Shown: positions 8,755 to 16,802, counted from the first letter of the stretch. The stretch: 64,000 bases of DNA from Limnohabitans sp. G3-2 (GCF_002778275.1 NZ_NESG01000004.1:310001-374000), one strand, 5' to 3'. A program made the numbers and translations. Notes: generated by a model from the letters alone, not told the origin.

Positions 8755-9684
8755 ATGAGTGACTTCATCAGCAACTTCTGGCACTTGTATGTGGCCGGCA
8801 TCACGCTGGTCAGCATCATTGCCTGTCTGCTTTTGTTGTGGTTCAGCGGCAAGGCCAAGGCCATGACCGCCAACGACAACACCACTGGCCACGTTTGGGA
8901 CGGTGACCTGCGCGAGATGAACAACCCCTTGCCCCGTTGGTGGGTGGGTTTGTTCATCATCACCATCATTTTTGCCTTCGTGTACCTGGCCATGTACCCA
9001 GGTGCTGGCAACTTTGCCGGGAAATTTGGCTGGTCTTCGGCCGGTCAGTACGAGACCGAGGTGGCCAAGGGCAACGCCGAAGTGGCGCCTTTGTATGCCA
9101 AGTTCTCGGGCATGCCACCCGAAGAAGTGTCCAAAGACCCTCAGGCCCTGGCCATTGGTGACCGTTTGTTCATGAACAACTGCGCCCAGTGCCACGGCTC
9201 TGACGCACGCGGCAGCAAAGGCTTCCCCAATTTGGCCGATGCCGACTGGTTGTATGGTGGCTCGCCCGAGGCGATCAAGACCACTTTGGTGCAAGGCCGC
9301 ATGGGCAATATGCCGCCCATGGCCGCCGCGGTGGGTACACCGGAAGATGTGCGCAACGTCGCGCACTACGTGCTCAGCATGTCGGGCAGCCCGCACGACT
9401 CTTTGCGCGCACAGCTTGGCAAGTCCAAATTTGGTGCTTGCGCGGCCTGCCACGGCATCGATGGCAAGGGCAACCATGCGGTCGGGGCGCCAAACTTGAC
9501 CGATGACATCTGGCTGCATGGCTGGGGTGAAAACGCGATTGTCAACATGATCAACAACGGCAAGGTCAACCAAATGCCAGCGCAAGCGGCCAAGTTGACC
9601 GAAGGCCAAATCCATGTTTTGGCGTCTTACGTCTGGGGCCTTTCCAACAACGCGACGGCCAAAGTAGCGACCGTGGCCAAGTGA
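8755..9684 (+). CDS. ccoP: cbb3-type cytochrome c oxidase subunit III (di-haem)
   Basis: Di-haem cytochrome c subunit, 309 aa, that accepts electrons from soluble cytochrome c. Two N-terminal TM segments (about residues 10-30 and 63-81) flank the conserved WDGDLREMNNPLPRWW stretch. Two cytochrome c domains follow: CAQCH at 143-147 and CAACH at 229-233, with Met ligands likely in GNMPPM and NQMPAQ. A stem-loop ending in GTTTTG lies just after the stop and probably tapers transcription before ccoG. Confidence 0.96.
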   Translation: MSDFISNFWHLYVAGITLVSIIACLLLLWFSGKAKAMTANDNTTGHVWDGDLREMNNPLPRWWVGLFIITIIFAFVYLAMYPGAGNFAGKFGWSSAGQYETEVAKGNAEVAPLYAKFSGMPPEEVSKDPQALAIGDRLFMNNCAQCHGSDARGSKGFPNLADADWLYGGSPEAIKTTLVQGRMGNMPPMAAAVGTPEDVRNVAHYVLSMSGSPHDSLRAQLGKSKFGACAACHGIDGKGNHAVGAPNLTDDIWLHGWGENAIVNMINNGKVNQMPAQAAKLTEGQIHVLASYVWGLSNNATAKVATVAK

Positions 9685-9694
9685 TGTGAACCCT

Positions 9695-9725
9695 GGGCAG
9701 CCAGCGCGCCTTGCTGCCCGTTTTG
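9695..9725 (+). terminator. Stem-loop between ccoP and ccoG
   Basis: GGGCAGC (9695-9701) pairs with GCTGCCC (9713-9719) across an 11-base loop, followed by GTTTTG. This resembles a weak intrinsic terminator or an mRNA-stabilising 3' structure after ccoP. It lies inside the N-terminal extension that ccoG would have if it began at the GTG at 9686, which argues for the later TTG start at 9740. Confidence 0.45.
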
Positions 9726-9739
9726 ACAAGGTCTCAATT

Positions 9740-11206
9740 TTGTCCTCCCCACAAGAGCGTCCCCGTGCGGTGATTCCGATCCAGCCGATTCCTGTCGAGG
9801 AAGACGGTGTCATGGTGTCTTTGTACCAAGCGCAACAAAAGATCCATCCCCGCAGTGTTCAGGGTGTTTTTGCCCGGTGGCGTTGGCTCATGGTGGTCAT
9901 CACACAGTTGGTGTTTTATGGCCTGCCTTGGTTGGAGTGGGGGCAGCGACAAGCCGTGCTGTTCGACTTGGGTGCCAGACGCTTTTATATTTTTGGCCTG
10001 GTGCTTTACCCCCAGGACTTCATTTACCTGACGGCCTTGCTCGTCATCTCGGCACTGTCGCTCTTTTTGTTCACCGCCGTTGCCGGGCGCTTGTGGTGTG
10101 GTTTTGCTTGCCCTCAAACCGTTTACACCGAAATTTTCATCTGGATCGAGCGCCAGTTCGAAGGTGACCGGTCTGCCCGCATGCGCCTGGACGATGCCCC
10201 TTGGAGCCTGAACAAGGTTTGGCGCAAAACCGGCAAGCAATTGGTTTGGATTCTGTTCGCCTTGTGGACCGGTTTTAGTTTTGTGGGTTATTTCACACCC
10301 ATCCGTGATCTGTCTGCCGCTGTGTTGACGCTGGGCTTTGGCCCCTGGGAAATATTCTGGATCCTGTTTTACAGCTTTGCCACCTACGGCAACGCCGGTT
10401 TCATGCGCGAGCAGGTGTGCAAATACATGTGCCCCTATGCCCGCTTTCAAAGCGCCATGTTCGACAAAGACACGCTGATCGTCACCTACGACGCAGCGCG
10501 GGGTGAGCCCCGTGGCGCGCGCTCCAAAAAGGCCGACCCCAAATCCTTGGCCCTTGGCTCGTGTGTCGATTGCACGCTGTGTGTGCAGGTCTGTCCTACC
10601 GGCATCGACATCCGCAAAGGCCTGCAATATGAGTGCATTGGGTGCGGCGCTTGCGTGGACGTGTGCGACAACGTGATGGACAAGGTCGGCTATGAACGCG
10701 GTTTGATCAAGTTTTCCACACAAAACGCCATGGACCAAGGCTGGAGTTGGGCGCAAACCGTTCGCCGGATTTTCCGCCCCCGTGTGTTGATTTATGCGGC
10801 TGTGCTGTGGTCCATCATCATCGGAGTGGGGGTGTCACTATGGCTGCGCGAACCATTCAAGGTCGATATCGTGCGCGACCGCGCAACCATGGCGCGGATC
10901 GTGTCGGGTGGGAAAATAGAGAACGTTTACCGTCTTCAAATCATGAACGCAGCGGAAGAGACTTTGTCATTTCACCTTCAGGTCGACGGTTTGCCTGGCT
11001 TGCTCTTGGCCAGTGAATCCGAGGTGCAGGTCAAAGCCACCGAATCGCGCTGGGTCTCGGTCCAGTTGCAGGTGCCCTACGATGCAGCACCCGCAGGCTC
11101 TCACCCGATTCAGTTCCACATTGAGGCGCGAAAGCCCATCGGATCCGCGGATGCGCCCGTCGTTGGTCATCTGCGCGAAAAAACCGTCTTCTTGATCCCT
11201 CGGTGA
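9740..11206 (+). CDS. ccoG: CcoG/RdxA, membrane-bound 4Fe-4S protein for cbb3 assembly
   Basis: Polyferredoxin-like inner-membrane protein (488 aa from the chosen start) implicated in copper reduction for cbb3 biogenesis. Features in order: SLYQAQQKIHPRSVQGVFARWRW near the N-terminus, TM helices, the GRLWCGFACPQTVYTEIF motif, MREQVCKYMCPYARFQSAM, two 4Fe-4S ferredoxin motifs (CVDCTLCVQVCPTGIDIRKG and CIGCGACVDVCDNVMDKV), a further TM, and a C-terminal immunoglobulin-like periplasmic domain. The start is uncertain: TTG at 9740 gives the usual length and a nearby AAGG, whereas GTG at 9686 would place coding sequence across a stem-loop. It belongs to the cco cluster. Confidence 0.92.
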   Translation: MSSPQERPRAVIPIQPIPVEEDGVMVSLYQAQQKIHPRSVQGVFARWRWLMVVITQLVFYGLPWLEWGQRQAVLFDLGARRFYIFGLVLYPQDFIYLTALLVISALSLFLFTAVAGRLWCGFACPQTVYTEIFIWIERQFEGDRSARMRLDDAPWSLNKVWRKTGKQLVWILFALWTGFSFVGYFTPIRDLSAAVLTLGFGPWEIFWILFYSFATYGNAGFMREQVCKYMCPYARFQSAMFDKDTLIVTYDAARGEPRGARSKKADPKSLALGSCVDCTLCVQVCPTGIDIRKGLQYECIGCGACVDVCDNVMDKVGYERGLIKFSTQNAMDQGWSWAQTVRRIFRPRVLIYAAVLWSIIIGVGVSLWLREPFKVDIVRDRATMARIVSGGKIENVYRLQIMNAAEETLSFHLQVDGLPGLLLASESEVQVKATESRWVSVQLQVPYDAAPAGSHPIQFHIEARKPIGSADAPVVGHLREKTVFLIPR

Positions 11207-11232
11207 GTGGTCAACCCCATAGAAAGAACTCC

Positions 11233-11550
11233 ATGAGCAGCACTTCTCACACAACTCAAGTCGGTCAGCCCTGGTGGCGCTTTGGCATGGTCTGGATGGT
11301 GGTGGGGGGGCCTGCCGTGGTGGTGGTGGCGAGTTTGACCACTTTCTACATTGCCGCAAGCCATCCGGATCCGGTGCTCACAGAGACCCCCAGAACCGCA
11401 CAGCAAGCACGTCAAGGCATTGCCCATGCGCCTGCCATGCAAGCCCGCAACCATGCCGCGACAGGTGAGTTGCCCCAAGCCCATGATGCTGCGGGCCAAG
11501 CGCGCACAGACCCCGCCCAATCGTCCGCTTCTGCGCCCTCACAACCCTGA
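11233..11550 (+). CDS. CcoH/FixH-like cbb3-associated membrane protein
   Basis: 105 aa. One N-terminal TM helix lies in WWRFGMVWMVVGGPAVVVVASLTTFYIAASHPDP, followed by a Pro/Ala/Gln-rich, low-complexity periplasmic tail. The WWR.G..W...G.P..VV.....T...A....D pattern and the position immediately after ccoG match the short betaproteobacterial FixH/CcoH group needed for stable cbb3 assembly. The ATG at 11233 was chosen over an earlier start within the ccoG end because GAAAGAA precedes it. The C-terminal tail looks poorly conserved, so function rests mainly on context and the N-terminal block. Confidence 0.65.
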   Translation: MSSTSHTTQVGQPWWRFGMVWMVVGGPAVVVVASLTTFYIAASHPDPVLTETPRTAQQARQGIAHAPAMQARNHAATGELPQAHDAAGQARTDPAQSSASAPSQP

Positions 11551-11562
11551 AAGACCCTCACC

Positions 11563-11799
11563 ATGCGTGCCCGACGTTGGATGTGGATCACCTGGCCATC
11601 TTTTTTGGTGGCAGGTTTGCTCGAAATGTTTGTATTTGCTTTTGTCGATCCACAAGATTTGCACTGGTTTGGCCACCATGTGGAGCTGTCACGACAAGCC
11701 ATTTACACCATGGCTTTTTTTGCCTTTTGGGCCATGACCATGCTTTCGAGTGCGCTGACCACCCTGCTGGGCTTGTCCGCTGAAGAGGTCAATGATTGA
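11563..11799 (+). CDS. Small two-helix membrane protein of the cco cluster, function unknown
   Basis: 78 aa, 12 bp downstream of the FixH-like gene. Two hydrophobic segments are visible: WITWPSFLVAGLLEMFVFAFV (about 8-28) and AIYTMAFFAFWAMTMLSSALTTLL (about 46-69), with a short acidic C-terminus. Family not recognised; similar small proteins are common between ccoG/H and fnr in Comamonadaceae. Co-transcription with the cco genes is likely, since the gap is tiny and the next gene (fnr) is on the other strand. Confidence 0.6.
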   Translation: MRARRWMWITWPSFLVAGLLEMFVFAFVDPQDLHWFGHHVELSRQAIYTMAFFAFWAMTMLSSALTTLLGLSAEEVND

Positions 11800-11818
11800 G
11801 CGCGGGAGGAGGGGCCCG

Positions 11819-12541
11819 TCACTCGCAATGGGACGTGTTGTTCACCAAGCGCTGCAAAGCGTCTGTGTTCAAAATTCGCACATGGCGTTGCTTGACCTCG
11901 ACCATGCCTTCTTCCACGAATTTTGAAAATGTGCGGCTCACGGTCTCCAGTTTGAGTCCTAAGTAACTGCCAATTTCTTCGCGCGTCATGCGCAAGATCA
12001 ATTCGGATTGCGAGAAGCCCCGGGCGTGCAAACGTTGAACCAAATTCAGCAAGAAAGCTGCCAATCGTTCCTCGGCGCGCATGCTGCCCAAGAGCAACAT
12101 CACCCCGTGTTCGCGCACAATTTCGCGGCTCATGATTTTGTGAACATGGTGCTGCAAGGCTTTGACCTCGCGTGAAATTTCTTCAATCCGGTCAAAAGGC
12201 ATGACGCAAACTTCCGCGTCCTCCAGCGCCACCGCGTCACAGCTGTGCTGGTCATTCACAATGCCGTCCAGGCCAATGATCTCGCCCGCCATCTGAAAAC
12301 CTGTGACCTGATCTCGCCCATCTTCTGTGGCCAAACAGGTTTTGAAAAAGCCGGTGCGAATGGCGTAAAGCGATGTGAACTTCTCACCGTTGGTGAACAA
12401 GGTGTCGCCCCGCTTGACCTTGCGCCGCACCGCCACCAATTCATCCAAGCGGGTCAAGTCTTGATCGCTCAAGCCCACGGGCATGCACAGTTCGCGTAAG
12501 TTGCAATTGGAACAAGCGACTTTGATGACTTCGGGATGCAT
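11819..12541 (-). CDS. fnr: FNR/Anr-type oxygen-sensing transcriptional regulator
   Basis: Crp/Fnr-family activator, 240 aa. The N-terminal cysteine set CSNCNLRELC (Cys10, Cys13, Cys19) plus Cys101 in DQHSCDAV supplies four ligands for an oxygen-labile 4Fe-4S cluster. A cyclic-nucleotide-binding-fold domain follows, then the C-terminal helix-turn-helix TREEIGSYLGLKLETVSRTFSKF, whose E..SR recognition residues are those of FNR rather than CRP. It probably reads the boxes at 3856, 6413 and 12664. It is convergent with the cco genes and divergent from hemN, a common betaproteobacterial order. Confidence 0.93.
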   Translation of the reverse strand: MHPEVIKVACSNCNLRELCMPVGLSDQDLTRLDELVAVRRKVKRGDTLFTNGEKFTSLYAIRTGFFKTCLATEDGRDQVTGFQMAGEIIGLDGIVNDQHSCDAVALEDAEVCVMPFDRIEEISREVKALQHHVHKIMSREIVREHGVMLLLGSMRAEERLAAFLLNLVQRLHARGFSQSELILRMTREEIGSYLGLKLETVSRTFSKFVEEGMVEVKQRHVRILNTDALQRLVNNTSHCE

Positions 12542-12663
12542 GTGTATCTCAGGGTTGAAGAGAGGATTTGCCTTGGATCAAGCTTTGAGCTTAAACCGAA
12601 AATCTTTCAAAAAAGACGGATGACCCGGTCTGCGCAGAAAATCCCGGAAAACCAGTATTCCTT

Positions 12664-12677
12664 TTGACCTGCGTCAA
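12664..12677. promoter_or_regulatory. FNR-like palindrome upstream of hemN
   Basis: TTGACCTGCGTCAA is a perfect 5-4-5 palindrome with FNR-family spacing; each half-site differs from TTGAT by one base. It lies 69 bp before hemN and 122 bp before fnr on the other strand. Anaerobic control of hemN by FNR/Anr is well established in proteobacteria. Confidence 0.6.
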
Positions 12678-12746
12678 AACCCATGCGGGAGCGAGAGGGC
12701 AAAGTCGATTCCATCCTTTGCCATCGATTGAGTCCAGGTTCACGCC

Positions 12747-14129
12747 ATGTCCATCATCAGCCCCGAATTGTTGTCCCGTTTTGATGTGCCGGGACCTCGC
12801 TACACCTCCTACCCGACGGCCGATCGTTTTGTGGACACCTTTGGCGAGGACGACTACATCAAGGCCCTGGCCCAGCGGCAATCGGGTTCCTTGGGCAAAC
12901 AGCCGCCTCTGTCCTTGTATGTGCACATTCCATTTTGTGAATCCCTGTGTTACTACTGCGCCTGCAACAAAATCATCACCAAACACAAAGACCAAGCTGC
13001 GGTGTATTTGGATTATTTGAGCCAAGAAGTGGCGCTTTATTCGCGGCATTTGGGTCAAGGCCAGTCGGTCAGCCAGCTGCATTTGGGGGGAGGCACCCCC
13101 ACATTTCTGAGCGATGACCAGCTGCGACAGCTGATGAACATGCTGCGCAAACAGTTTGTCTTGGTGCCTGGCGGGGAGTATTCGATTGAAGTGGACCCGC
13201 GCACCGTCGACGAAAGCCGTTTGGCCGTTTTGGCAGAGCTGGGGTTCAACCGCTTGAGTTTGGGCGTGCAAGATTTTGAGCCCGATGTCCAAAAAGCCGT
13301 GCACCGCATTCAACCGGCCGATCAAGTGTTCAAGTTGGTGGAGGCCGCGCGGCGTTTGGGTTTTGAATCGGTGAATGTCGACCTGATTTATGGTCTGCCT
13401 TTGCAAACGGCGGAATCTTTTGACCGCACCCTGGAACAGGTCAAGCGCTTGCGCCCCGATCGCATCGCCTTGTATGCCTATGCACACCTGCCTGAACGTT
13501 TCAAGCCGCAGCGCCGCATCCACGCTTCAGAGCTCCCCTCGGCAGAGGGTAAGGTGCAGATGCTGTCGCGCTCACTCGGTGCATTGACCGATGCGGGATA
13601 CGTTTACATCGGCATGGACCATTTCGCTTTGCCCCAAGACAGCTTGGCCGTGGCCAAGCGCCAAGGGCGTTTGCACCGCAACTTCCAGGGCTACAGCACG
13701 CAAGCCGACTGTGACTTGATTGCGCTGGGGGTGTCATCGATTGGCCGAGTAGGTTCCACCTACAGCCAAAATGCCAAAACCATGGACGAGTACCGCGCCT
13801 TGCTCGATCAGGGGCGTTTCCCTGTGGTCCGAGGATTGGCCCTGACGCGAGACGATTTGATTCGCCGCTCGGTGATCATGGCACTCATGTGCCAAGGGCA
13901 TCTGGAGTTTGAAGCCATCAATGTGGCTTGGCTGATCGATTTCAAAACCCTGTTCGCGCCGGAGTTGGCGCGGCTGACGGCCATGCAGTCGCAAGGTTTG
14001 GTCAATCTCCAGAGCAACGCCATTCATGTCACCGACATGGGCTGGTTTTTTGTACGCGGCGTGGCCATGGTGTTCGACCGTTATCTGCAAACCGACCTCG
14101 ATCGAAGTCGTTTTTCAAAGATCCTCTGA
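12747..14129 (+). CDS. hemN: Oxygen-independent coproporphyrinogen III oxidase
   Basis: Radical SAM enzyme (460 aa) that converts coproporphyrinogen III to protoporphyrinogen IX without O2, in the cytoplasm. Key sequence: YVHIPFCESLCYYCACNK with the cluster ligands Cys64, Cys68 and Cys71 (CxxxCxxC) and the extra Cys73 typical of true HemN; QLHLGGGTPTFLS, the SAM-binding GGGTP motif; RLSLGVQDFEPDVQKAVHRIQ; and the C-terminal HemN domain to DLDRSRFSKIL. Length and the N-terminal PGPRYTSYPTA trip-wire region mark it as HemN rather than HemW. The FNR-like site upstream and the position beside fnr and the cbb3 genes fit haem supply under low oxygen. Confidence 0.95.
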   Translation: MSIISPELLSRFDVPGPRYTSYPTADRFVDTFGEDDYIKALAQRQSGSLGKQPPLSLYVHIPFCESLCYYCACNKIITKHKDQAAVYLDYLSQEVALYSRHLGQGQSVSQLHLGGGTPTFLSDDQLRQLMNMLRKQFVLVPGGEYSIEVDPRTVDESRLAVLAELGFNRLSLGVQDFEPDVQKAVHRIQPADQVFKLVEAARRLGFESVNVDLIYGLPLQTAESFDRTLEQVKRLRPDRIALYAYAHLPERFKPQRRIHASELPSAEGKVQMLSRSLGALTDAGYVYIGMDHFALPQDSLAVAKRQGRLHRNFQGYSTQADCDLIALGVSSIGRVGSTYSQNAKTMDEYRALLDQGRFPVVRGLALTRDDLIRRSVIMALMCQGHLEFEAINVAWLIDFKTLFAPELARLTAMQSQGLVNLQSNAIHVTDMGWFFVRGVAMVFDRYLQTDLDRSRFSKIL

Positions 14130-14193
14130 AGGACGCGGGGCATCAGGGCTGCATCGCAGACAATGGCGCCATGGACCCACTCGCGGATACGTC

Positions 14194-14874
14194 ATGCAAA
14201 GTTCTTTGGCCATCACAGCCTTGATGATGGGTGTTCTGGGCGGCCCCCACTGTGTGGCCATGTGCGGTGCCGCTTGCGCTGGCTTGGGGCAAGCGGCGGG
14301 TGCACGTCGTGGACAAGCCTTGTTGGCTTTCCAGATCGGGCGCTTGGCGGGTTACGCGCTGCTTGGCGCTGTGGCTGCGGCCAGCGTTCAAGGCTTGGGT
14401 TGGCTGACCACGCAGTCCGCCGCCATCCGGCCTGTTTGGACACTGCTCCATTTGGCCGCCTTCACGCTGGGTGCCTTACTCATGCTGCAAGCGCGGCAGC
14501 CCGTTTGGCTCGATGGCGCTGCCAGAAGACTTTGGGCGAAGGTTCGTGCATTCAATACCCGCTGGGGGCGCGCAGCACCTTGGATGGTGGGTGGGCTTTG
14601 GGCATTGATGCCGTGTGGCTTGCTCTACTCGGCCCTGATGGTGGCGGCTTTGACGAGCCAGCCATTTGAGGGGGCCATCACCATGGCTTTGTTTGCGCTG
14701 GGCAGCAGCATCAGCCTTTGGCTTGGCCCATTCTTGTTTTTGCGCCTGCAATCTTTGGGTGATGGTGCCTGGGGTATGCGCCTGGCAGGCTTCGCATTGG
14801 CGGGTGTATCGGCTTGGGCCTTGTGGATGGGCCTGGTGCATGACCAAGCCCCTTGGTGCATCACCCCTGCGTGA
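14194..14874 (+). CDS. TauE/SafE-like membrane protein with GGxHCxxMCG motif
   Basis: 226-aa polytopic membrane protein of the COG2836 type. The first helix carries MGVLGGPHCVAMCGAACAG, a His/Cys motif that suggests metal handling; about six helices follow, including a second conserved WALMPCGLLYSALMVAAL. The ATG at 14194 begins a good signal-anchor-like helix, while a longer in-frame start would overlap the hemN end. Proteins of this type occur regularly in cbb3 gene neighbourhoods, so a copper or redox role in cbb3 biogenesis is likely; the sulfite-exporter label is only a family name. It is convergent with the next gene. Confidence 0.75.
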   Translation: MQSSLAITALMMGVLGGPHCVAMCGAACAGLGQAAGARRGQALLAFQIGRLAGYALLGAVAAASVQGLGWLTTQSAAIRPVWTLLHLAAFTLGALLMLQARQPVWLDGAARRLWAKVRAFNTRWGRAAPWMVGGLWALMPCGLLYSALMVAALTSQPFEGAITMALFALGSSISLWLGPFLFLRLQSLGDGAWGMRLAGFALAGVSAWALWMGLVHDQAPWCITPA

Positions 14875-15690
14875 TCAAGCGACCAAGCCTTTGTAAAGCA
14901 TGTAAGCGGCCAGCACATAAAGCACACTGGCGAACACGCGCTTGAGCTGTTTGACAGGCAATTTGTGCGCTGTGGCGGCACCCACAGGAGCCATCAAGAC
15001 ACTGCAAACGGCAATCACCACCAAGGCGGGCAGCCAGAGGTAACCAAAACTGAGTTCTGGCAGGTTTTGTACGCCTTGGCCACTGACGATGTAGCCTGTC
15101 ACATTGGCCAGGGCGATGGGAAAGCCCAAGGCGGCACTGGTGGCCACGGCATTGTGGATCGCCACATTGCACCAAGCCATGAAGGGCACGCTGATGAAGC
15201 CGCCCCCCGCACCCACTAAGCCAGACAGCAAGCCAATCAAGCCGCCCGCACCGAGCAGACCATTGAAGCCGGGCACTTGGCGGCTGGGGGCGGGCTTTTT
15301 GTCCAGAAACATTTGAGTGGCCGAAAACCCCACAAACAGCGCAAAAAACAGGGCGAGGTAAGTGCCTTTGGCAAAGGCAAAAATACCCATGCTGCCAATC
15401 AAACTGCCCATGACGATGCCGGGCGCCAAACCCTTGACCAAGTCCCAGCGCACGGCTTTCTTTTTGTGGTGGGCGCGTACGCTGGAAATCGACGTGAAGA
15501 TGATGGTCGCCATGGAGGTGGCAATGGCCATCTTGACAGCCAAATCAGGGCTGACCCCTCGACTGCCCAACATGTAGGTGAGGAAAGGCACCATCACCAT
15601 GCCACCGCCGATGCCCAGAAGGCCTGCCAAAAAACCTGTGCACAGGCCAAGAACAGCCAATTCGGCCAACAACAGGGGTTCAATGATCAT
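14875..15690 (-). CDS. TauE/SafE-family membrane permease
   Basis: 271 aa, eight predicted TM helices in two repeats, the COG0730 architecture. Repeat motifs GLLGIGGGMVMVPFLTYMLG (about residues 24-43) and SGLVGAGGGFISVPFMAWCN (second half) are the paired glycine-rich hairpins that define the family. Members export sulfite, sulfoacetate or other small organosulfur anions; the substrate here is not predictable. It is separated from zapA upstream by the 6S RNA gene and abuts the previous gene tail-to-tail (stop codons adjacent). Confidence 0.85.
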   Translation of the reverse strand: MIIEPLLLAELAVLGLCTGFLAGLLGIGGGMVMVPFLTYMLGSRGVSPDLAVKMAIATSMATIIFTSISSVRAHHKKKAVRWDLVKGLAPGIVMGSLIGSMGIFAFAKGTYLALFFALFVGFSATQMFLDKKPAPSRQVPGFNGLLGAGGLIGLLSGLVGAGGGFISVPFMAWCNVAIHNAVATSAALGFPIALANVTGYIVSGQGVQNLPELSFGYLWLPALVVIAVCSVLMAPVGAATAHKLPVKQLKRVFASVLYVLAAYMLYKGLVA

Positions 15691-15712
15691 GGGGGATGTC
15701 GGGATGAGAGGA

Positions 15713-15891
15713 AAAAGGTGTCTGCGAATGCCACCGGACCGGCATCCTGAACCGGGGTTCAGGTGGGCGAGGGCAGACTGGCGTTGGGTTCATCTGACGC
15801 GAGATGATCACGCTCACCAGCCAATGTACCAAGCCCGGGCTCTATGAGCATTGGTTCAAGGAAATATAAAGCCCGGTATGCACCGCAGACG
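15713..15891 (-). ncRNA. ssrS: 6S RNA
   Basis: The minus strand between zapA and the permease folds like 6S RNA, the long hairpin that binds the housekeeping RNA polymerase. The 5' GTCTGCG (15891-15885) pairs with the 3' CGCAGAC (15726-15720), and the closing stem continues with GTGC/GCAT and ACCGG/CCGGT. The 5' side contains TTGGCTGGTGAGCGTG, similar to the conserved E. coli TTGGTGAGCATG region, and the 3' side holds the terminal hairpin CCTGAACCCCGGTTCAGG. A -10 box TACAAT (15903-15898) is six bases before the predicted 5' G, and a T-run follows the 3' stem. Location downstream of zapA is the classic position. Ends are approximate. Confidence 0.87.
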
Positions 15892-15940
15892 GGCTGATTG
15901 TAGGCTGATCCCATAGGCCTTCAGCGCCAGTGGTGGGCTT

Positions 15941-16267
15941 TCAGATCAATTGCCCGTCTTGCTTCAAAACCTGGTCGAGTCGCTTGAGCAAGTCGGCCAA
16001 ACGCTCTTGGGCTGCAGGAGGAACATCGGGCAGTTGGGCTTGACCCACTGGCGCGGCGGCCGCGGCCTCACCTTGGTCAAAAGCCAGATTCAAGGCCGCC
16101 AAAACAGCGATGCGGTCACGCGCCTTGATTTTTCCGGCATCTCGGATCTTGCACATGGCTTCGTCCACCTTGTGCACCGCGGCCAACAAGCGGTCTTCGC
16201 CATCGACTGGGCAACCCAAAATATAGCTCTGGCCCATGATCTGGACGTCCAGTTGTTTGTTGCTCAT
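15941..16267 (-). CDS. zapA: Cell division protein ZapA
   Basis: 108 aa. ZapA binds and cross-links FtsZ protofilaments at the division ring. The N-terminus SNKQLDVQIMGQSYILGCPVDGEDRLLAAVHKVDEAMCKIRDAGKI is the ZapA globular domain (with the RIAVLAALNLAFD helix after it), followed by a coiled-coil C-terminus RLADLLKRLDQVLKQDGQLI and an Ala-rich linker. It overlaps the preceding gene by four bases (ATGA), indicating translational coupling. Confidence 0.9.
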   Translation of the reverse strand: MSNKQLDVQIMGQSYILGCPVDGEDRLLAAVHKVDEAMCKIRDAGKIKARDRIAVLAALNLAFDQGEAAAAAPVGQAQLPDVPPAAQERLADLLKRLDQVLKQDGQLI

Positions 16268-16494
16268 GCTGTGGCCTCAGGGGATGCGGGTGCATTGCTT
16301 GCCGGCAGGCGCTCAATCAGGGCATCGACACGCGCGCGGGCGGCTGCCAAGCGAGACTTGAGTTGGTCGCGTTCAAGCGTGAGAACCTGAAGCTGCTGTG
16401 TCAACAAAGCATTGGTGCGCTGGAGCTCTTCGTGGCGCAGCAACAAATGATCTACACGCTCAGCAATTTGATCAATGGTGTCGAAATGGGCCAT
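16264..16494 (-). CDS. Short coiled-coil protein (TIGR02449/ZapB-like)
   Basis: 76 aa, almost entirely heptad-repeat helix: MAHFDTIDQIAERVDHLLLR followed by EELQRTNALLTQQLQVLTLER and DQLKSRLAAARARVDALIERL, then a short disordered tail. The ATG at 16494 is preferred over a TTG three codons earlier. This small coiled-coil family precedes zapA in many beta- and gammaproteobacteria and is regarded as ZapB-like; a direct role in division is inferred. The 4-bp overlap with zapA supports a common operon. Confidence 0.75.
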   Translation of the reverse strand: MAHFDTIDQIAERVDHLLLRHEELQRTNALLTQQLQVLTLERDQLKSRLAAARARVDALIERLPASNAPASPEATA

Positions 16495-16583
16495 GGCAAA
16501 CAATGGAAAGTAAGAGCGACATTGTAGATGCTTGGGCTATTTTGTAGGCTGACTGACAGCTTGGCGCCTAAAATGAAGCTTGT

Positions 16584-16802
16584 TGGTGCTCGCGAGCCAG
16601 TTCACGGCGCGCAGTTCAACGGGAAGCAGGAGGGACAAGCCATCATGGCCGACCTAACCTGCGCTGCCCCCGCAACGGTAAGCAGACGGGTCTTCATTGG
16701 CGTGAAGACTCCGCTTTCATCTCAAACCACTGATGGCTCTGAAACAGGCCGCCGGGAAGGTGATGAAGGTCGCTCTGTCAGCCCGGATACCGGCCAACAA
16801 GG
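16584..16802 (+). promoter_or_regulatory. Cobalamin (adenosylcobalamin) riboswitch
   Basis: The 386-bp space between the ZapB-like gene and btuB holds a B12-sensing aptamer. Characteristic conserved blocks appear in order: GGTGCTCGCGAGCCAG (P2 start), AACGGGAAGCAGGAGGGA, the B12-box core GCTGCCCCCGCAACGGTAAGC, CCACTG, CCGGGAAGGTGAT, and GTCAGCCCGGATACCGGCC at the 3' side. Binding of B12 would fold the leader so that the downstream btuB operon is repressed. Hairpin-forming sequence between 16803 and 16870 (including ACCTG...CAGGT) is probably the expression platform; whether it acts on transcription or translation cannot be decided here. Confidence 0.93.

Noticed and set aside
12568-12581. A second FNR box in front of fnr (TTGCCTTGGATCAA)
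   Set aside because: Only one half-site matches; two mismatches in the other half make it too weak to annotate, although autoregulation remains possible.
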